Origin: Deltaproteobacteria bacterium
Lineage (GTDB): Bacteria; Bdellovibrionota_C; UBA2361; JAGFJO01
Direction: 5' to 3'
NCBI GenBank assembly: GCA_024102635.1
Contig: JAGFJO010000122.1
Location: forward strand, 16,290 to 80,289
Length of the DNA: 64,000 bases
The translations under genes were made by a program, and so were the position numbers. The notes under the pieces were generated by a model, which made no database searches, had not been told where the DNA came from, and saw only the letters and a list, made by a program, of their open reading frames with translations. Shown here one piece after another: positions 45,940 through 55,169 of this stretch (position 1 is its first letter; each line of letters starts with the position of its first letter).

Positions 45940-47322
45940 TTAGACGGTCAGCTCCGCTCCTGCCACCCTATAAATGTCTGAAGTTAAGTAAAACTCTCTT
46001 AGAGAAGTCAGAAGGCCTTTGTCCTCCTGCCCTGCCTCTGCAGCCAAAGTGGCCTCAATCTCTCCCAGCATCTCCTTGAAAGTAGCATGCAGGTATCCGG
46101 AACTCTGAGCTTCATCCTGTTCCGTGGGTCCTTTGGTCAACTTAATCTGCCCACCGTATCGATACAGCGAATACTGTTTTAACAGCCTTTCAACAGCCTC
46201 GTCCTGGCCGCTGCCCCACTGGTAATTAGCAATATCGTGACGCAGCAACACAACACGCAAATCTCTGTTATTTATCTTTTCAAGGGCGCTGCGATCTCCC
46301 TTCCAAATGGCGCGCGCAAGCACATCAATGAGGGATATATCTAACCGGTATATATCCTGCTCAATATCGCAGTCGCTTACCGAAAAGAAATTCTTAAGCG
46401 TCACTTTGGAGAATTCTCGCAATGCTTTAGCGGCAAGTTCTTGCAGTTCCCCGCATTCGTCCCGAACGCAATCACAAAAAAAAGGGTGATTTGAGTAAGA
46501 GTACCACCGGATACTGCCGCGGCCCTCGCCGTTACGGTAGCGATCAAGATCTATCCACAGAGCATAGCGGTGATCGCAATCCAAAAGAGTTACCGGCACT
46601 TCCACTCTCTCGGCATTCTGCCCTAGATCGTATTGAGGAACACGGCACCTGTAAACGTCACCGCTGCGCGCCCGGCCTTGAAGTGATCGCGCTTCGTATG
46701 CATCATACACACGCACATCCAGGCCGAATCTCTCTTTAAGCAGTTTGCTCAGTTCAATAGAAAGCAACACGTCATCGCGTGCGGAGTGCGCCTGCGCTCC
46801 GCGCAGAAGATCAAAAGCATTGCAAAGGGTTTCTAGCGAGAGCGACAATCTTGGCTCCTGCTCCCTCTTAAGCGCAGAGAGCCGCGGGAAATTTCCTCTT
46901 TCAACCGATAGTTTTTTGGCGCCAAAAAGAATATCGCGGTATACAAGCCTTCCTTTGAAATATGGATCAATGCCGTTTCTAATTAGGCTAGTCCGCAAGA
47001 AAGGCAGATCAAATCGGCTGGAATTAAATCCGATGAAGTTCACCTTTTCAGGGCGGCGCTCGATCTGCTGGGCTATAAAAAGGGCCACCTTTCGCATAGC
47101 TTCCTTTTCGCTCATCTCGGCGATACGTTGATGTTCCTGCACGTCGATGCGGTTGACCAGAACTGCCTGCGGCGATGGGAGCTGGAGGCGTGAAATTTTG
47201 ATCCTCTCGGAAAATTCGTCGACTATGCGGAAGTCCTTATCGACTGCGATAAAGGAAAAGGTCAGAATTTGAGCAATCCGATGCCGATCACTCGTTTCAA
47301 GGTCGTAAAAAATGCTTATCAT
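45940..47322 (-). CDS. sbcB: Exodeoxyribonuclease I (SbcB/ExoI family)
   Basis: 3'-5' single-strand DNA exonuclease. DEDDh motifs: FYDLETSDRH at 5-14 (usual FxDYET), FNSSRFDLPFLR near 100, and HSARDDVLLSIELSK near 178 with the conserved His and Asp. After the nuclease domain come an SH3-like region and a helical C-terminal domain as in E. coli ExoI (475 aa; here 460). Its stop is 165 bases upstream of kup's start. It follows sucA on the same strand with a 79-base gap. Common in gamma- and some other proteobacteria. Confidence 0.85.
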   Translation of the reverse strand: MISIFYDLETSDRHRIAQILTFSFIAVDKDFRIVDEFSERIKISRLQLPSPQAVLVNRIDVQEHQRIAEMSEKEAMRKVALFIAQQIERRPEKVNFIGFNSSRFDLPFLRTSLIRNGIDPYFKGRLVYRDILFGAKKLSVERGNFPRLSALKREQEPRLSLSLETLCNAFDLLRGAQAHSARDDVLLSIELSKLLKERFGLDVRVYDAYEARSLQGRARSGDVYRCRVPQYDLGQNAERVEVPVTLLDCDHRYALWIDLDRYRNGEGRGSIRWYSYSNHPFFCDCVRDECGELQELAAKALREFSKVTLKNFFSVSDCDIEQDIYRLDISLIDVLARAIWKGDRSALEKINNRDLRVVLLRHDIANYQWGSGQDEAVERLLKQYSLYRYGGQIKLTKGPTEQDEAQSSGYLHATFKEMLGEIEATLAAEAGQEDKGLLTSLREFYLTSDIYRVAGAELTV

Positions 47323-47401
47323 ATCGCGGCAACAACGGGCATCGCACTGAGCGCTGCCCTCATGTTGACATCATCCACCCATTGCGGAGTATTGCCAACT
47401 T

Positions 47402-50212
47402 CTACGAGATTAGCCTCAGCACTTCATTTACTATGGCTTGCTGCTCTTGGGCATGGCGCTTGCCTGATCCGGTTGCCGGGGAGGCGGCCACATCTCGTCC
47501 GACATAAACGGCATCCAAGCCAAGCTTGCCCCTCAAATAAGGCTCGATGTAGCTCCATGCACCCATATTTTGCGGCTCTTCCTGCACCCATATTGCCGTC
47601 TTAATATTCAGATCCTTAAGAGCCTTTTTAATTTCGAATTGAGGGAAAGGATAAAGCTGCTCGAAGCGTACGAGCTTGGCATTAGGCCTCTCGGCCTTCT
47701 GCAAAGCCGCCGCGAGATCATAGTAGATCTTCCCGCTGGTCATCACTAAGCTGCATTCTTTAGGGTTTAGAGCGTAGTCGTTCTCAAGTACAGTCTCGAA
47801 CTTCCCGGAAGTCAGATCACTGGTCGCACAGGTGGCCTCAGGCAGACGAAGCAGGCTCTTCGGGGTCATTACAACTAGGGGGCGCTTCATATCGATCAGA
47901 CCCTGCCGTCTTAAGAGATGGAAGTACTGAGAAGCGGTCGTTGGATAGCATACTACTATATTGCCTTCCCCGCAGAGCTGTAAGAAGCGCTCTAATCGGG
48001 CACTCGAATGTTCAGGGCCCTGCCCCTCAAAGCCGTGCGGCAGCAGCATAGTCACCCCGGACAGCTGATGCCACTTGGCCTCGGAGCTCACAATAAACTG
48101 ATCGATCACCACCTGAGCGCCGTTGGAGAAATCACCAAACTGAGCCTCCCACATGACAAGTGCTTGCGGCGCTTCCGAAGCGTAACCAAATTCAAAGCCG
48201 AGAACTGCTGCTTCCGATAGAGTGCTGTTGTAAACCTCGAACGACCCTTGCGCTCCTTGCTCGACAAGCCGTGTAAGCGGTAAATAGATCTCCGGAGCTT
48301 CATGATTATTCAGCGCCAGATGGCGGTGGCTGAAGGTACCCCGGCCGCTATCCTGACCGCTAAGGCGTATGCGCTTCCCTTCGAGCATTAAAGACCCGAA
48401 TGCCAGCGCCTCAGCAAACCCCCAGTCTATGCCGGATCCGCTGGTAAGAGTCTCCACTCTCTTTTCGAGAATTGTTTTTAATTTAGGGTGAGGCACAAAC
48501 CCTTCGGGGTAATTAACCAGGGACTGCGCCACTCTATGCAAATTCTCCAATGCCACTCCGGTCTCAGGCGTCGGCACGCGCAAACGTCCGTGCATCGGAC
48601 ACGCTTCGCCCTGCACCTTGGGACTCTTTCTTGATTGAGCGTGCTCGAATCTCTCTTTAAATTCGGAATACAGCTTCTCTACCGCATCAGCGGTGAGTTC
48701 GCCCTTGGCGATAAGCTCGGCCCCGTATATGCGTGCGGCAGTCTTTTTCTTACGAATCTCTGAGTAACTGAGCGGCTGGGTAAAGCTTGGATCATCTCCC
48801 TCGTTGTGCCCGTAGCGGCGGTAGCAATAGAGATCAATTACCACGTCGCGCTCATAGCGCATGCGGAATTCAATGGCGAGCTTCGTTATCCAGCAAGCAG
48901 CTTCGACATCTTCGCAATTAACGTGAAAAACCGGTGCAAGTACGGCTTTAGCCATATCCGTGCAATAAATGCTGGATCTGGCGTCCTCGGGATTGGTAGT
49001 GAATCCGATTTGATTGTTGATAACTATATGCAAGCTGCCGCCGGTGCGATATCCGCGCACGAGCGAGAGGTTGAGAGTCTCCGGCACAACTCCCTGCCCA
49101 ATAAAGGCGGCATCTCCGTGAATTAATAGAGGCAGCACCGATTTGCGGTCTTTATTGTAGTAAAGGTCTTGGCGCGCCCTGGCCATTCCTTCCAGTACCG
49201 GATCGACGAACTCCAGATGTGACGGATTACACGCCAGTGAGAGCCTTACTTCACCGCCGGAAGCAGTCTGATAGCTGGAGCTGTAGCCCAGGTGATACTT
49301 AACGTCTCCGGAGCCGAGCGCCGAGTAGATACTCTGATCTTCAAATTCGTTGAAGATCTCCTCCATCGGCTTGCCGATTGCATTGACCAATACGTTCAAT
49401 CTCCCTCGATGCGCCATGCCGATTAACGCCTCTTTAATGCCACGCTGCTGCCCCTCGTCTAGAGCTGTATCAAGCATAGGCATCAAGGTCTCTCCGCCCT
49501 CTAAGGAGAAGCGCTTGTGTCCGACGTACTTTTTATGAAGCTCAGCTTCGAAAGACTCGGCCTCAACCAGAACTTTCAGCTTTCTCAGTTTCTGCTCGGT
49601 ACTAAGCTCGTATGAATGAGAGAAGCGGTTCTCTATCTTATTTTGCAGCCAAGCGCGCTCTTCCTCGCTCAGAAGATGCGTGTATTCAAAGCCAATCGAG
49701 CCGCAGTAAACCTCCTGTAGCTCAGATATCAGGTCGCCAAGCCGCATACGAGCTTTCGAGCGAAAGCCGTCACAAGAGACCTCTTGATTAAGTTCGCTTT
49801 CGGTAAAGCCGTAATAATGTGGGTCGAGTTCAGCCGTTTGCGGGAAAGGGAGAACTCCCTTGGAAAGGGGGTTAATTTTCGCTTTAAGATGCCCAAACGA
49901 TCGGTAAGCGTTAACCAGGCGGAAAACTCTCTCCTGAAGGCGCGTCGAGATCGCTACGTCGACTGAAGTTTCACCGATCTCTGCAATAGCCGCGCGGCCG
50001 TTAGGCTCCTCAAAGATCTCCCCTGCTGGAGAGATTGCATGCTGCCGGCCGCCGTTTATGGCCTCAGCCATCTTAGAAAGTGAACTGAAGAAACCGGCCC
50101 AGCTCTCCCCGACAAGAGAGGGGTCATTTAGGTACTGTTTGTAAAGCTCTTCAACGTAGCCGCTGTTTGCTCCGAAGTACGCAGAAAAATCAATAGTGAC
50201 CGACCCTGACAT
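47402..50212 (-). CDS. sucA: 2-oxoglutarate dehydrogenase E1 component
   Basis: Thiamine-diphosphate-dependent decarboxylase of the TCA-cycle 2-oxoglutarate dehydrogenase complex. The start YFGANSGYVEELYKQYLNDP is typical of SucA N-termini. HGDAAFIGQGVVPETLNLS, HIVINNQIGFTT, CYRRYGHNEGDDPSFTQP and the C-terminal LLPHGFEGQGPEHSSARLER follow in order. 936 aa matches E. coli SucA (933). It appears alone: the E2 gene sucB is not adjacent in the window. Confidence 0.96.
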   Translation of the reverse strand: MSGSVTIDFSAYFGANSGYVEELYKQYLNDPSLVGESWAGFFSSLSKMAEAINGGRQHAISPAGEIFEEPNGRAAIAEIGETSVDVAISTRLQERVFRLVNAYRSFGHLKAKINPLSKGVLPFPQTAELDPHYYGFTESELNQEVSCDGFRSKARMRLGDLISELQEVYCGSIGFEYTHLLSEEERAWLQNKIENRFSHSYELSTEQKLRKLKVLVEAESFEAELHKKYVGHKRFSLEGGETLMPMLDTALDEGQQRGIKEALIGMAHRGRLNVLVNAIGKPMEEIFNEFEDQSIYSALGSGDVKYHLGYSSSYQTASGGEVRLSLACNPSHLEFVDPVLEGMARARQDLYYNKDRKSVLPLLIHGDAAFIGQGVVPETLNLSLVRGYRTGGSLHIVINNQIGFTTNPEDARSSIYCTDMAKAVLAPVFHVNCEDVEAACWITKLAIEFRMRYERDVVIDLYCYRRYGHNEGDDPSFTQPLSYSEIRKKKTAARIYGAELIAKGELTADAVEKLYSEFKERFEHAQSRKSPKVQGEACPMHGRLRVPTPETGVALENLHRVAQSLVNYPEGFVPHPKLKTILEKRVETLTSGSGIDWGFAEALAFGSLMLEGKRIRLSGQDSGRGTFSHRHLALNNHEAPEIYLPLTRLVEQGAQGSFEVYNSTLSEAAVLGFEFGYASEAPQALVMWEAQFGDFSNGAQVVIDQFIVSSEAKWHQLSGVTMLLPHGFEGQGPEHSSARLERFLQLCGEGNIVVCYPTTASQYFHLLRRQGLIDMKRPLVVMTPKSLLRLPEATCATSDLTSGKFETVLENDYALNPKECSLVMTSGKIYYDLAAALQKAERPNAKLVRFEQLYPFPQFEIKKALKDLNIKTAIWVQEEPQNMGAWSYIEPYLRGKLGLDAVYVGRDVAASPATGSGKRHAQEQQAIVNEVLRLIS

Positions 50213-50352
50213 AGTTTCCCCGACCGTTACCGGAAATGCATGTTTTAGCCCAAGAATTCCGGAGTATTAGAGCTAATACTAGCTTGAATTGTCAGCCGAT
50301 TCAAGCATACGGGCATTAACTGTTGCCGAATGAAAACGCTTCCCCAGACTGA

Positions 50353-51288
50353 CTAATTCAACTTAAGGTCATCCGGATTGAGTGCCAGAGTAGCTACGAT
50401 AATCGGTTCTAAATTCTCGGCCTGTGACAACGCCTTTGCCGCTTCGCGTCGAATCCGGTCACGCAGGCTCGACGCCACCTGTTCGGCTTCTTGAGAAGAG
50501 TTAATTTGATCAGAGAGCTCTAAAAAAGCCAGCCCGGCCGTGCGCACTAGATCGATATTTTTGCCGACCGTATCAATGGCGTTTTCTACTGCTTTAACAT
50601 TGTCATCAATCTGCTCACGCAGCGCTTTAAGATCAGTCATTACCTTATAGGCGTTCGGGCGGGTGGTAAGTGTGACATTGTCGGCAAATAGGCTGTCATA
50701 CTCCACTGTAAAGCGGGCTGTGCCGGAATAAGCAGAGGGGGGGATCTTAACAGGACGCTCCCCTTCTATCTCTTCACTTGCCAAAGTATCGTCTTCTCGG
50801 GGAACAACAAAGCGATCAAAGACAGCCTGAATTGAGCTCGACTTGTCTGCGTCCAGCCCGAGCACCTTAAAATATTCGGAGATGCCGCTTATGGTTAAAA
50901 ATTCGCGATCTCCAAGTTTCGCATCCCGTAAGGCCCTTTCAAACTGATTGGTAAGACGCTTGTACTCTATATCGGCATCATGCCGGTTCTGACTGCTGCT
51001 TGAGCTGGCAGAGGCCTTTTCAGCCAAAGCGATCATGCGATCAGTCAGTTTGCCGAGCTGCTGTAAGGTTGCACCGGTAGCGTTAAGAAATGAAATGCCG
51101 GTATTGAGAGCTTGAACGGCTGAAGCGAAAGTCCGAGCCCCGGTTCTCAGGCCACTCTGGATATCCGGGGAAGAAGCTTCGCCTCTCAGGGCGTTTGCTA
51201 AATTATTACTGCTGCCGCCCGATGCCAGCCCGCGGAAGCGGTTTATGAGATCATCATTGATGATAGAGCGCAGGCTAATCCGTGCCAT
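50353..51288 (-). CDS. Flagellin-like protein (orphan)
   Basis: 311 aa with the two-ended coiled pattern of flagellin. N-terminal segment ALNTGISFLNATGATLQQLG then KLTDRMIALAEKAS aligns with the conserved GISLAQTAEGALNEI...RIRELAVQA, and EYKRLTNQFERALRDAKLGD with the ...EIDRIANQTxFNG helix. C-terminal DRIRREAAKALSQAENLEP resembles the final flagellin helix. The usual first residues (MxINTN) are absent. A sigma-28-like promoter lies directly upstream, with AGAGGAA before the ATG. No other flagellar gene is nearby; it could be a minor flagellin, a hook-filament-junction-like protein or a filament paralogue. Confidence 0.65.
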   Translation of the reverse strand: MARISLRSIINDDLINRFRGLASGGSSNNLANALRGEASSPDIQSGLRTGARTFASAVQALNTGISFLNATGATLQQLGKLTDRMIALAEKASASSSSSQNRHDADIEYKRLTNQFERALRDAKLGDREFLTISGISEYFKVLGLDADKSSSIQAVFDRFVVPREDDTLASEEIEGERPVKIPPSAYSGTARFTVEYDSLFADNVTLTTRPNAYKVMTDLKALREQIDDNVKAVENAIDTVGKNIDLVRTAGLAFLELSDQINSSQEAEQVASSLRDRIRREAAKALSQAENLEPIIVATLALNPDDLKLN

Positions 51289-51310
51289 TAGTTCTTATTC
51301 CTCTTTTTGA

Positions 51311-51337
51311 ATATCGGAAGCGGGACGCCATTCTTGA
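51311..51337 (-). promoter_or_regulatory. Sigma-28-like promoter for the flagellin-like gene
   Basis: On the minus strand TCAA-N15-TCCGATAT matches the flagellar FliA consensus TAAA-N15-GCCGATAA (3/4 and 6/8) with exact spacing. It would start transcription about 17 bases before the start codon at 51288. Confidence 0.5.
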
Positions 51338-51553
51338 CTTTAGATTACTCAAGTAAGGTAAAGGACTGTGGTTTTCGACGAGAAAAAGCGTTATTGGTGG
51401 CAAATGGTTCTATCCGGCCCGGAATCGTCAGATGCTAATCGCTCTTTCAGGGAGTTAGCGCATTGATATTAATTCGTTTATAGCCGTATCTAAGAGAATT
51501 GCGTATTCTTAACCAGTTAGCAGAAGGAACACGGTTGTACCAGTTACCCGGGA

Positions 51554-52357
51554 ATGAGAACCCCTAAAAACACATTGCGGCGCCGGAGCCGGGAGATGTT
51601 GTCGCTCAAACACACAGCGGTGCCGGCTGAAGGGGGCGAAGTCCTCATTGATCCCTGCTACCTTGATATTCTCACTCCGCTGCCCTCCAGCTGGATAATG
51701 CTCAAAAGCGGCGACTTTCTAGTTTCCCGCTCAGGGACGATTAGAATGCTTCTCAGGAAGGTTTGGGAAGCAGGCAAGGCGGAATGTGTACGCCTAAAGT
51801 GCGATACGCAGGACGGGCAGATAAGCGCCAGCCTTGACCTTGAGCGAATGGAGCTCAACTCTTCCAATTTTGAAAATTTATTCTTAGTTGTACGCGATGC
51901 ATCTCTCGAGCCCCCGGCATCGGCATTAATAACTCACGCGCATCTAACGAAACATGTGCGTTTCAATATTTTAAGCCTACTTGGATTCGGCAGCATAGGC
52001 AGCAAGCTGCATGTTTTAATACCGTCGATAGGATCTCACTCAGCTCAGAGCATCGTTACCGTGGCACTGCTTGCGGATGCGGCCAGCGGGCAATTTATCC
52101 ATATCGCGACACCATTACATGCAGGGGAAGCGCAACCGGCGCTCTCATACAAAAAACCACTTCTGGAGATCGCCGTTTCATGGATGAGGGACGACGAAAA
52201 GGGAATATTTCGAATCTCCCACTTTGCTTACCCGCCTGGAAGCCCTGCCCTACTAATAGAGTCAGTTACTTTGGCAAGCGAATTTGCCAATCGTATCAGC
52301 ATTGTAAGCAGCCTAATTGGAGAGTACAACCGTACCATTGCACGTATAAACAGCTGA
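51554..52357 (+). CDS. Hypothetical protein, 267 aa
   Basis: Soluble, beta-rich by appearance, with no signal peptide and no known family. It divides into an N-terminal ~90 residues (PLPSSWIMLKSGDFLVSRSG) and a longer C-terminal part with repeated hydrophobic strands (LHVLIPSIGSHSAQSIVTVA). It is divergent from the flagellin-like gene. RBS weak. Likely real from length. Confidence 0.55.
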   Translation: MRTPKNTLRRRSREMLSLKHTAVPAEGGEVLIDPCYLDILTPLPSSWIMLKSGDFLVSRSGTIRMLLRKVWEAGKAECVRLKCDTQDGQISASLDLERMELNSSNFENLFLVVRDASLEPPASALITHAHLTKHVRFNILSLLGFGSIGSKLHVLIPSIGSHSAQSIVTVALLADAASGQFIHIATPLHAGEAQPALSYKKPLLEIAVSWMRDDEKGIFRISHFAYPPGSPALLIESVTLASEFANRISIVSSLIGEYNRTIARINS

Positions 52358-52447
52358 TCCAATCGCTCCCACACTTCATTTGACTAGCCTTCCGCCGGTG
52401 TTAGACTAGGCGCTTATTGGCCTTCAACGTAATTGTGGAGTTCGGCA

Positions 52448-53038
52448 ATGCAGACCTTAGACACATCCGCCCAAAAAGATCATGCGCTCTATCATGAGGC
52501 ATCTATTGATACTATGCGAGGGATTGTCTCTCGCGAAGATGCACTTTCTGCTTTGAGAGAGGCCCTTCGTGCTGATGTCAATGGAAAGCACGAGAGGCGG
52601 CTACTGGCTCCCAATGCCTCAGCCGATATCGTAGAGAAATTAGGCAGACTCATTGATTCGGAGATGCCGGTCACCGTACAGAATCTCTTGACCCTTACTA
52701 CAGAGATAGCAAGACACGCCCCAACCGATCCCTCTGAGTATCGCCGTACACGAAATGCTTATGCTGCCGAGTTTACAAGCCACGGTTCTTCGTTTAGTTT
52801 CTCAGTCGGCCGGGTTCCAAGGATTCAAATAATCGGCGACATTGATTTGGACCCCGTAAAAGGGGGCGAAGTGGGCGAGATATTCCTCCGTGTCCACGGA
52901 ACCCAAGCTGAAGTCAAGCAGCTCGTTTCAGAGCTCAAGCTCGGGGATGTCTGGTCGCTTAATACAGCCCTGTCAGGAGGAGTGCCCGCGGACAAGGCTA
53001 TTGAAGAGCAGTTTCGCTTTTCTCAGGGTCCGTGGTAA
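52448..53038 (+). CDS. Hypothetical protein, 196 aa
   Basis: The start at ATG 52448 is chosen because GGAG (52437-52440) lies seven bases upstream; the frame is open from TTG 52433. Soluble and acidic. The first half is helical (SREDALSALREALRADVNG), the second beta-containing (FSVGRVPRIQIIGDIDLDP, GEIFLRVHGTQAEVKQLVS). No family recognised. Its last 16 bases overlap the convergent FMN reductase gene. Confidence 0.6.
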   Translation: MQTLDTSAQKDHALYHEASIDTMRGIVSREDALSALREALRADVNGKHERRLLAPNASADIVEKLGRLIDSEMPVTVQNLLTLTTEIARHAPTDPSEYRRTRNAYAAEFTSHGSSFSFSVGRVPRIQIIGDIDLDPVKGGEVGEIFLRVHGTQAEVKQLVSELKLGDVWSLNTALSGGVPADKAIEEQFRFSQGPW

Positions 53039-53598
53039 GCACGCTCGCCTTTCAAAACATTCACGAAACTGAGGAAACCGGCTGCAAGCTTTTGCAGCCG
53101 CTCTTCATACTCTCCCACGGAGCCGTCCGCACTGAATACTGAGGAGATCTTGGAGATGAAGAGCCGCTCGCCGTATACATGGGCCTTTCTATAGTGGAAT
53201 ATTAGTTCGAGCTGCTCAACTGCGCGCAGAGCTCCGAACTGGCCATCGGCGCAACCAATGAACGCGACCGGCAGATCGACCAGGCTCTCGGGGAACTTGA
53301 GCATATCGATGAAATATTTCATGACGCCGGGGAAGCCGCCGTTGTACTCTGGAGTACAAACAAGAAGTCCTTTTGCTTCCAGGATCGGCGCTTGAAAGGT
53401 TTCTAAAAACCAGGCCGGCTTCTGACTGTAGCAATCGGTTGAGAATATATCGGGCCGCAGATTGGCGAGATCAAGATAATCAACAATGGGCCCACCTGCG
53501 CCTTTACTCAGCTCTCCAAGAAAGTTGTGCACCCTTTTTGCAACGGTGCGAGTTCTGGCTCCGGGCCGGTTGGTGGCGCAAAATACAATGAGTGACAT
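53023..53598 (-). CDS. NADPH-dependent FMN reductase-like flavoprotein
   Basis: Flavodoxin-like fold of the NADPH-dependent FMN reductase/quinone reductase type (PF03358). The phosphate-binding start FCATNRPGARTRTVAKRV near 6-22 and the flavin-contacting TPEYNGGFPGVMKYFIDML near 84 are clear; VAFIGCADGQFGALRAVEQL follows. Cytosolic; may act in quinone or chromate-type reduction. GGGG lies before the ATG. It is followed by nothing on the same strand within 500 bases, and its end overlaps a convergent gene by 16 bases. Confidence 0.88.
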   Translation of the reverse strand: MSLIVFCATNRPGARTRTVAKRVHNFLGELSKGAGGPIVDYLDLANLRPDIFSTDCYSQKPAWFLETFQAPILEAKGLLVCTPEYNGGFPGVMKYFIDMLKFPESLVDLPVAFIGCADGQFGALRAVEQLELIFHYRKAHVYGERLFISKISSVFSADGSVGEYEERLQKLAAGFLSFVNVLKGERAYHGP

Positions 53599-53624
53599 AT
53601 TTCCCCCTTAGCACACAGCCTGCT

Positions 53625-54317
53625 TTATAAACTGGCCTCACTGTTCTTAGCGAGCCAATGCTTTAAAGCATTAATCGACTTACTTCCTACCTTATGTCCG
53701 AGATCTTCGATACTGACTTCTATATCAGCCCCTAAATTGCTTAGTAGCTCCCTGCTACTCTCGAACTTGTCAAAGGGTACGATATCATCTTTCGTTCCAT
53801 GCGCCATAAAGACCGGGGGAAGTGATGCTGGCCGAGACCGCTTCAGGTCAGGCGAAAAGCCGCATAAAAGCGCGACTGCTCTAAAAAGCTGTGGCCTTAG
53901 CTGCATGGCACCGGAAATAACTGCTGCCCCCTGCGAAAAGCCGATCGCCATGATAATCGATGGCGAGAGTGTATGTTTTCTGACTACTGCATCGAGAAAC
54001 GCTATCACCGCTTCGGCCGCCGTCTCTACTTTGCGTTCAAGTGGCGCAGGATCATTTACCTCCCACCAGCTCTTACCTTGGGGCGAGTGCGGCTCAATTG
54101 GATCATCAAAATTGGCCTGTGGAGCGATAATGTTAGACCCGGCCGGTATGCATCTTTCAAATGTCCACATGACATCGAAGTTACCTCCGCGGCCGTGCAC
54201 CAGCAGCGCTAGCGGGGCGTTGGCGCTTTCTATCAGCTTCAATTTGTATGCAAGTTTCGGCGAGTCTCCCGCTTGGTATATCTGCGGTTTCTTATTGAAT
54301 CGGTCCTCTACCGTCAT
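53625..54317 (-). CDS. Alpha/beta hydrolase, phospholipase/carboxylesterase family
   Basis: Esterase of the PF02230-type (YpfH-like) group. Catalytic triad: nucleophile in IMAIGFSQGAAVISGAM (Ser near 126), Asp in MAHGTKDDIVPFDKF near 174 and His in EDLGHKVGSKS near 208. The start RAPLALLVHGRGGNFD-like region supplies the oxyanion-hole HGRGG. Substrate unknown. The start lies inside the preceding small gene (26-base overlap), suggesting translational coupling. Confidence 0.88.
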   Translation of the reverse strand: MTVEDRFNKKPQIYQAGDSPKLAYKLKLIESANAPLALLVHGRGGNFDVMWTFERCIPAGSNIIAPQANFDDPIEPHSPQGKSWWEVNDPAPLERKVETAAEAVIAFLDAVVRKHTLSPSIIMAIGFSQGAAVISGAMQLRPQLFRAVALLCGFSPDLKRSRPASLPPVFMAHGTKDDIVPFDKFESSRELLSNLGADIEVSIEDLGHKVGSKSINALKHWLAKNSEASL

Positions 54318-54603
54318 CTAAAGGTTCCTGTACCTCGCCGCGCCGGAGTCCTATTACTTTTAAAATCCTCTCGGCATCGACCTCTAGGAAAGCACAGACG
54401 GATCGAAATGAGAACAGATAATCATCCTCGGGACTCAAAAAGTATTCCATCGCCTTGCGCCCAACGGCACCCTGTTTTTTTAGATCGGCCATGGCGGTTA
54501 AGAGGATAGCTTTCAGAAGATTTTTCTCAGGTTGAGCCAGATCGAGTGGCTCACTATCATCGAATGCTACGTATATCGCCGTGTTCTTCCGTTCTCTTGC
54601 CAT
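54292..54603 (-). CDS. Small conserved-looking hypothetical protein, 103 aa
   Basis: Compact soluble protein; the middle AVGRKAMEYFLSPEDDYLFS plus FRSVCAFLEVDAERILKVIG reads as a small helical domain (Phe-rich DYLFSFxxxCxxLxxD pattern) seen, from memory, as a stand-alone unit in several proteobacterial genomes. It overlaps the downstream hydrolase start by 26 bases. Function unknown. Confidence 0.6.
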   Translation of the reverse strand: MARERKNTAIYVAFDDSEPLDLAQPEKNLLKAILLTAMADLKKQGAVGRKAMEYFLSPEDDYLFSFRSVCAFLEVDAERILKVIGLRRGEVQEPLDDGRGPIQ

Positions 54604-54786
54604 ATCACCCTTGCAATTAGGTAACTGCTAAATGAGCTATCGTCTTCTTCATCGCTCACCATTATGATGCGCTCGTTTATTTTTGCGGCTGAACAAATGA
54701 ATCGGAACTAGAGCAAGATCAAAGCGTATTTTTGTTGCCCGGAAAGGTGGAGTTTTATCAGCCGCTTGCATAAGGCGAAAAGAAAT

Positions 54787-54813
54787 TAAGAAATTTTCCT
54801 AATGGGCCGACAT
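54787..54813 (+). promoter_or_regulatory. Sigma-28-like promoter upstream of the 54898 gene
   Basis: TAAG-N15-GCCGACAT matches TAAA-N15-GCCGATAA (3/4 and 6/8) with exact 15-base spacing. Transcription would start at about 54820, right at a small hairpin. Confidence 0.5.
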
Positions 54814-54820
54814 CTAAATA

Positions 54821-54841
54821 TGCAGGAATAGATCTCCTGCA
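54821..54841 (+). promoter_or_regulatory. 5'-end hairpin of the 54898 transcript
   Basis: TGCAGGA-ATAGATC-TCCTGCA is a perfect seven-pair stem with a seven-base loop starting where the sigma-28-like promoter would initiate. It may protect the 5' end, and GGA at the top of the left arm is compatible with a CsrA site. Function inferred. Confidence 0.4.
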
Positions 54842-54897
54842 GCGCGAAGTAAGCCAAGGTGGGCGTAAATAATCAGAAAGCTGCCAAGGAGGGCACC

Positions 54898-55149
54898 ATG
54901 AAAATTGACAGAGTAACCGCAGATCCGCATCCGGCCGCGATACCGGCCAATAGCGAAAGAATCGTCAAAGATGATAAAGGTACCGACACCTCTGACGCGG
55001 TGACTTTCGAGAAAGAACGTCACGAACGCGAGAGCCTTTTTAGCAAGAAGGAATCAGACGAGGAGAAAGAAAACAAAGAAGAATCGGCCTCCTCGGATCC
55101 GCGCAAACGCTCGCCTGAGGGTAAGCGGCTGATTGATGTCGTAGTGTAG
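54898..55149 (+). CDS. Short charged hypothetical protein, 83 aa
   Basis: Starts at ATG 54898, chosen because a near-perfect RBS AAGGAGG lies five to six bases upstream; a longer frame to 54859 lacks one. The sequence is almost entirely charged and probably disordered (FEKERHERESLFSKKESDEE) and ends in GKRLIDVVV. The sigma-28-like promoter and leader hairpin upstream suggest a motility-linked role, but no family is recognised. Confidence 0.6.
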   Translation: MKIDRVTADPHPAAIPANSERIVKDDKGTDTSDAVTFEKERHERESLFSKKESDEEKENKEESASSDPRKRSPEGKRLIDVVV

Positions 55150-55169
55150 CCTTTAAGCGCGCCACAGAT

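Noticed and set aside
53737..54321. 194-codon frame antisense to the hydrolase
   Set aside because: Shadow of a gene with an intact Ser-Asp-His triad.
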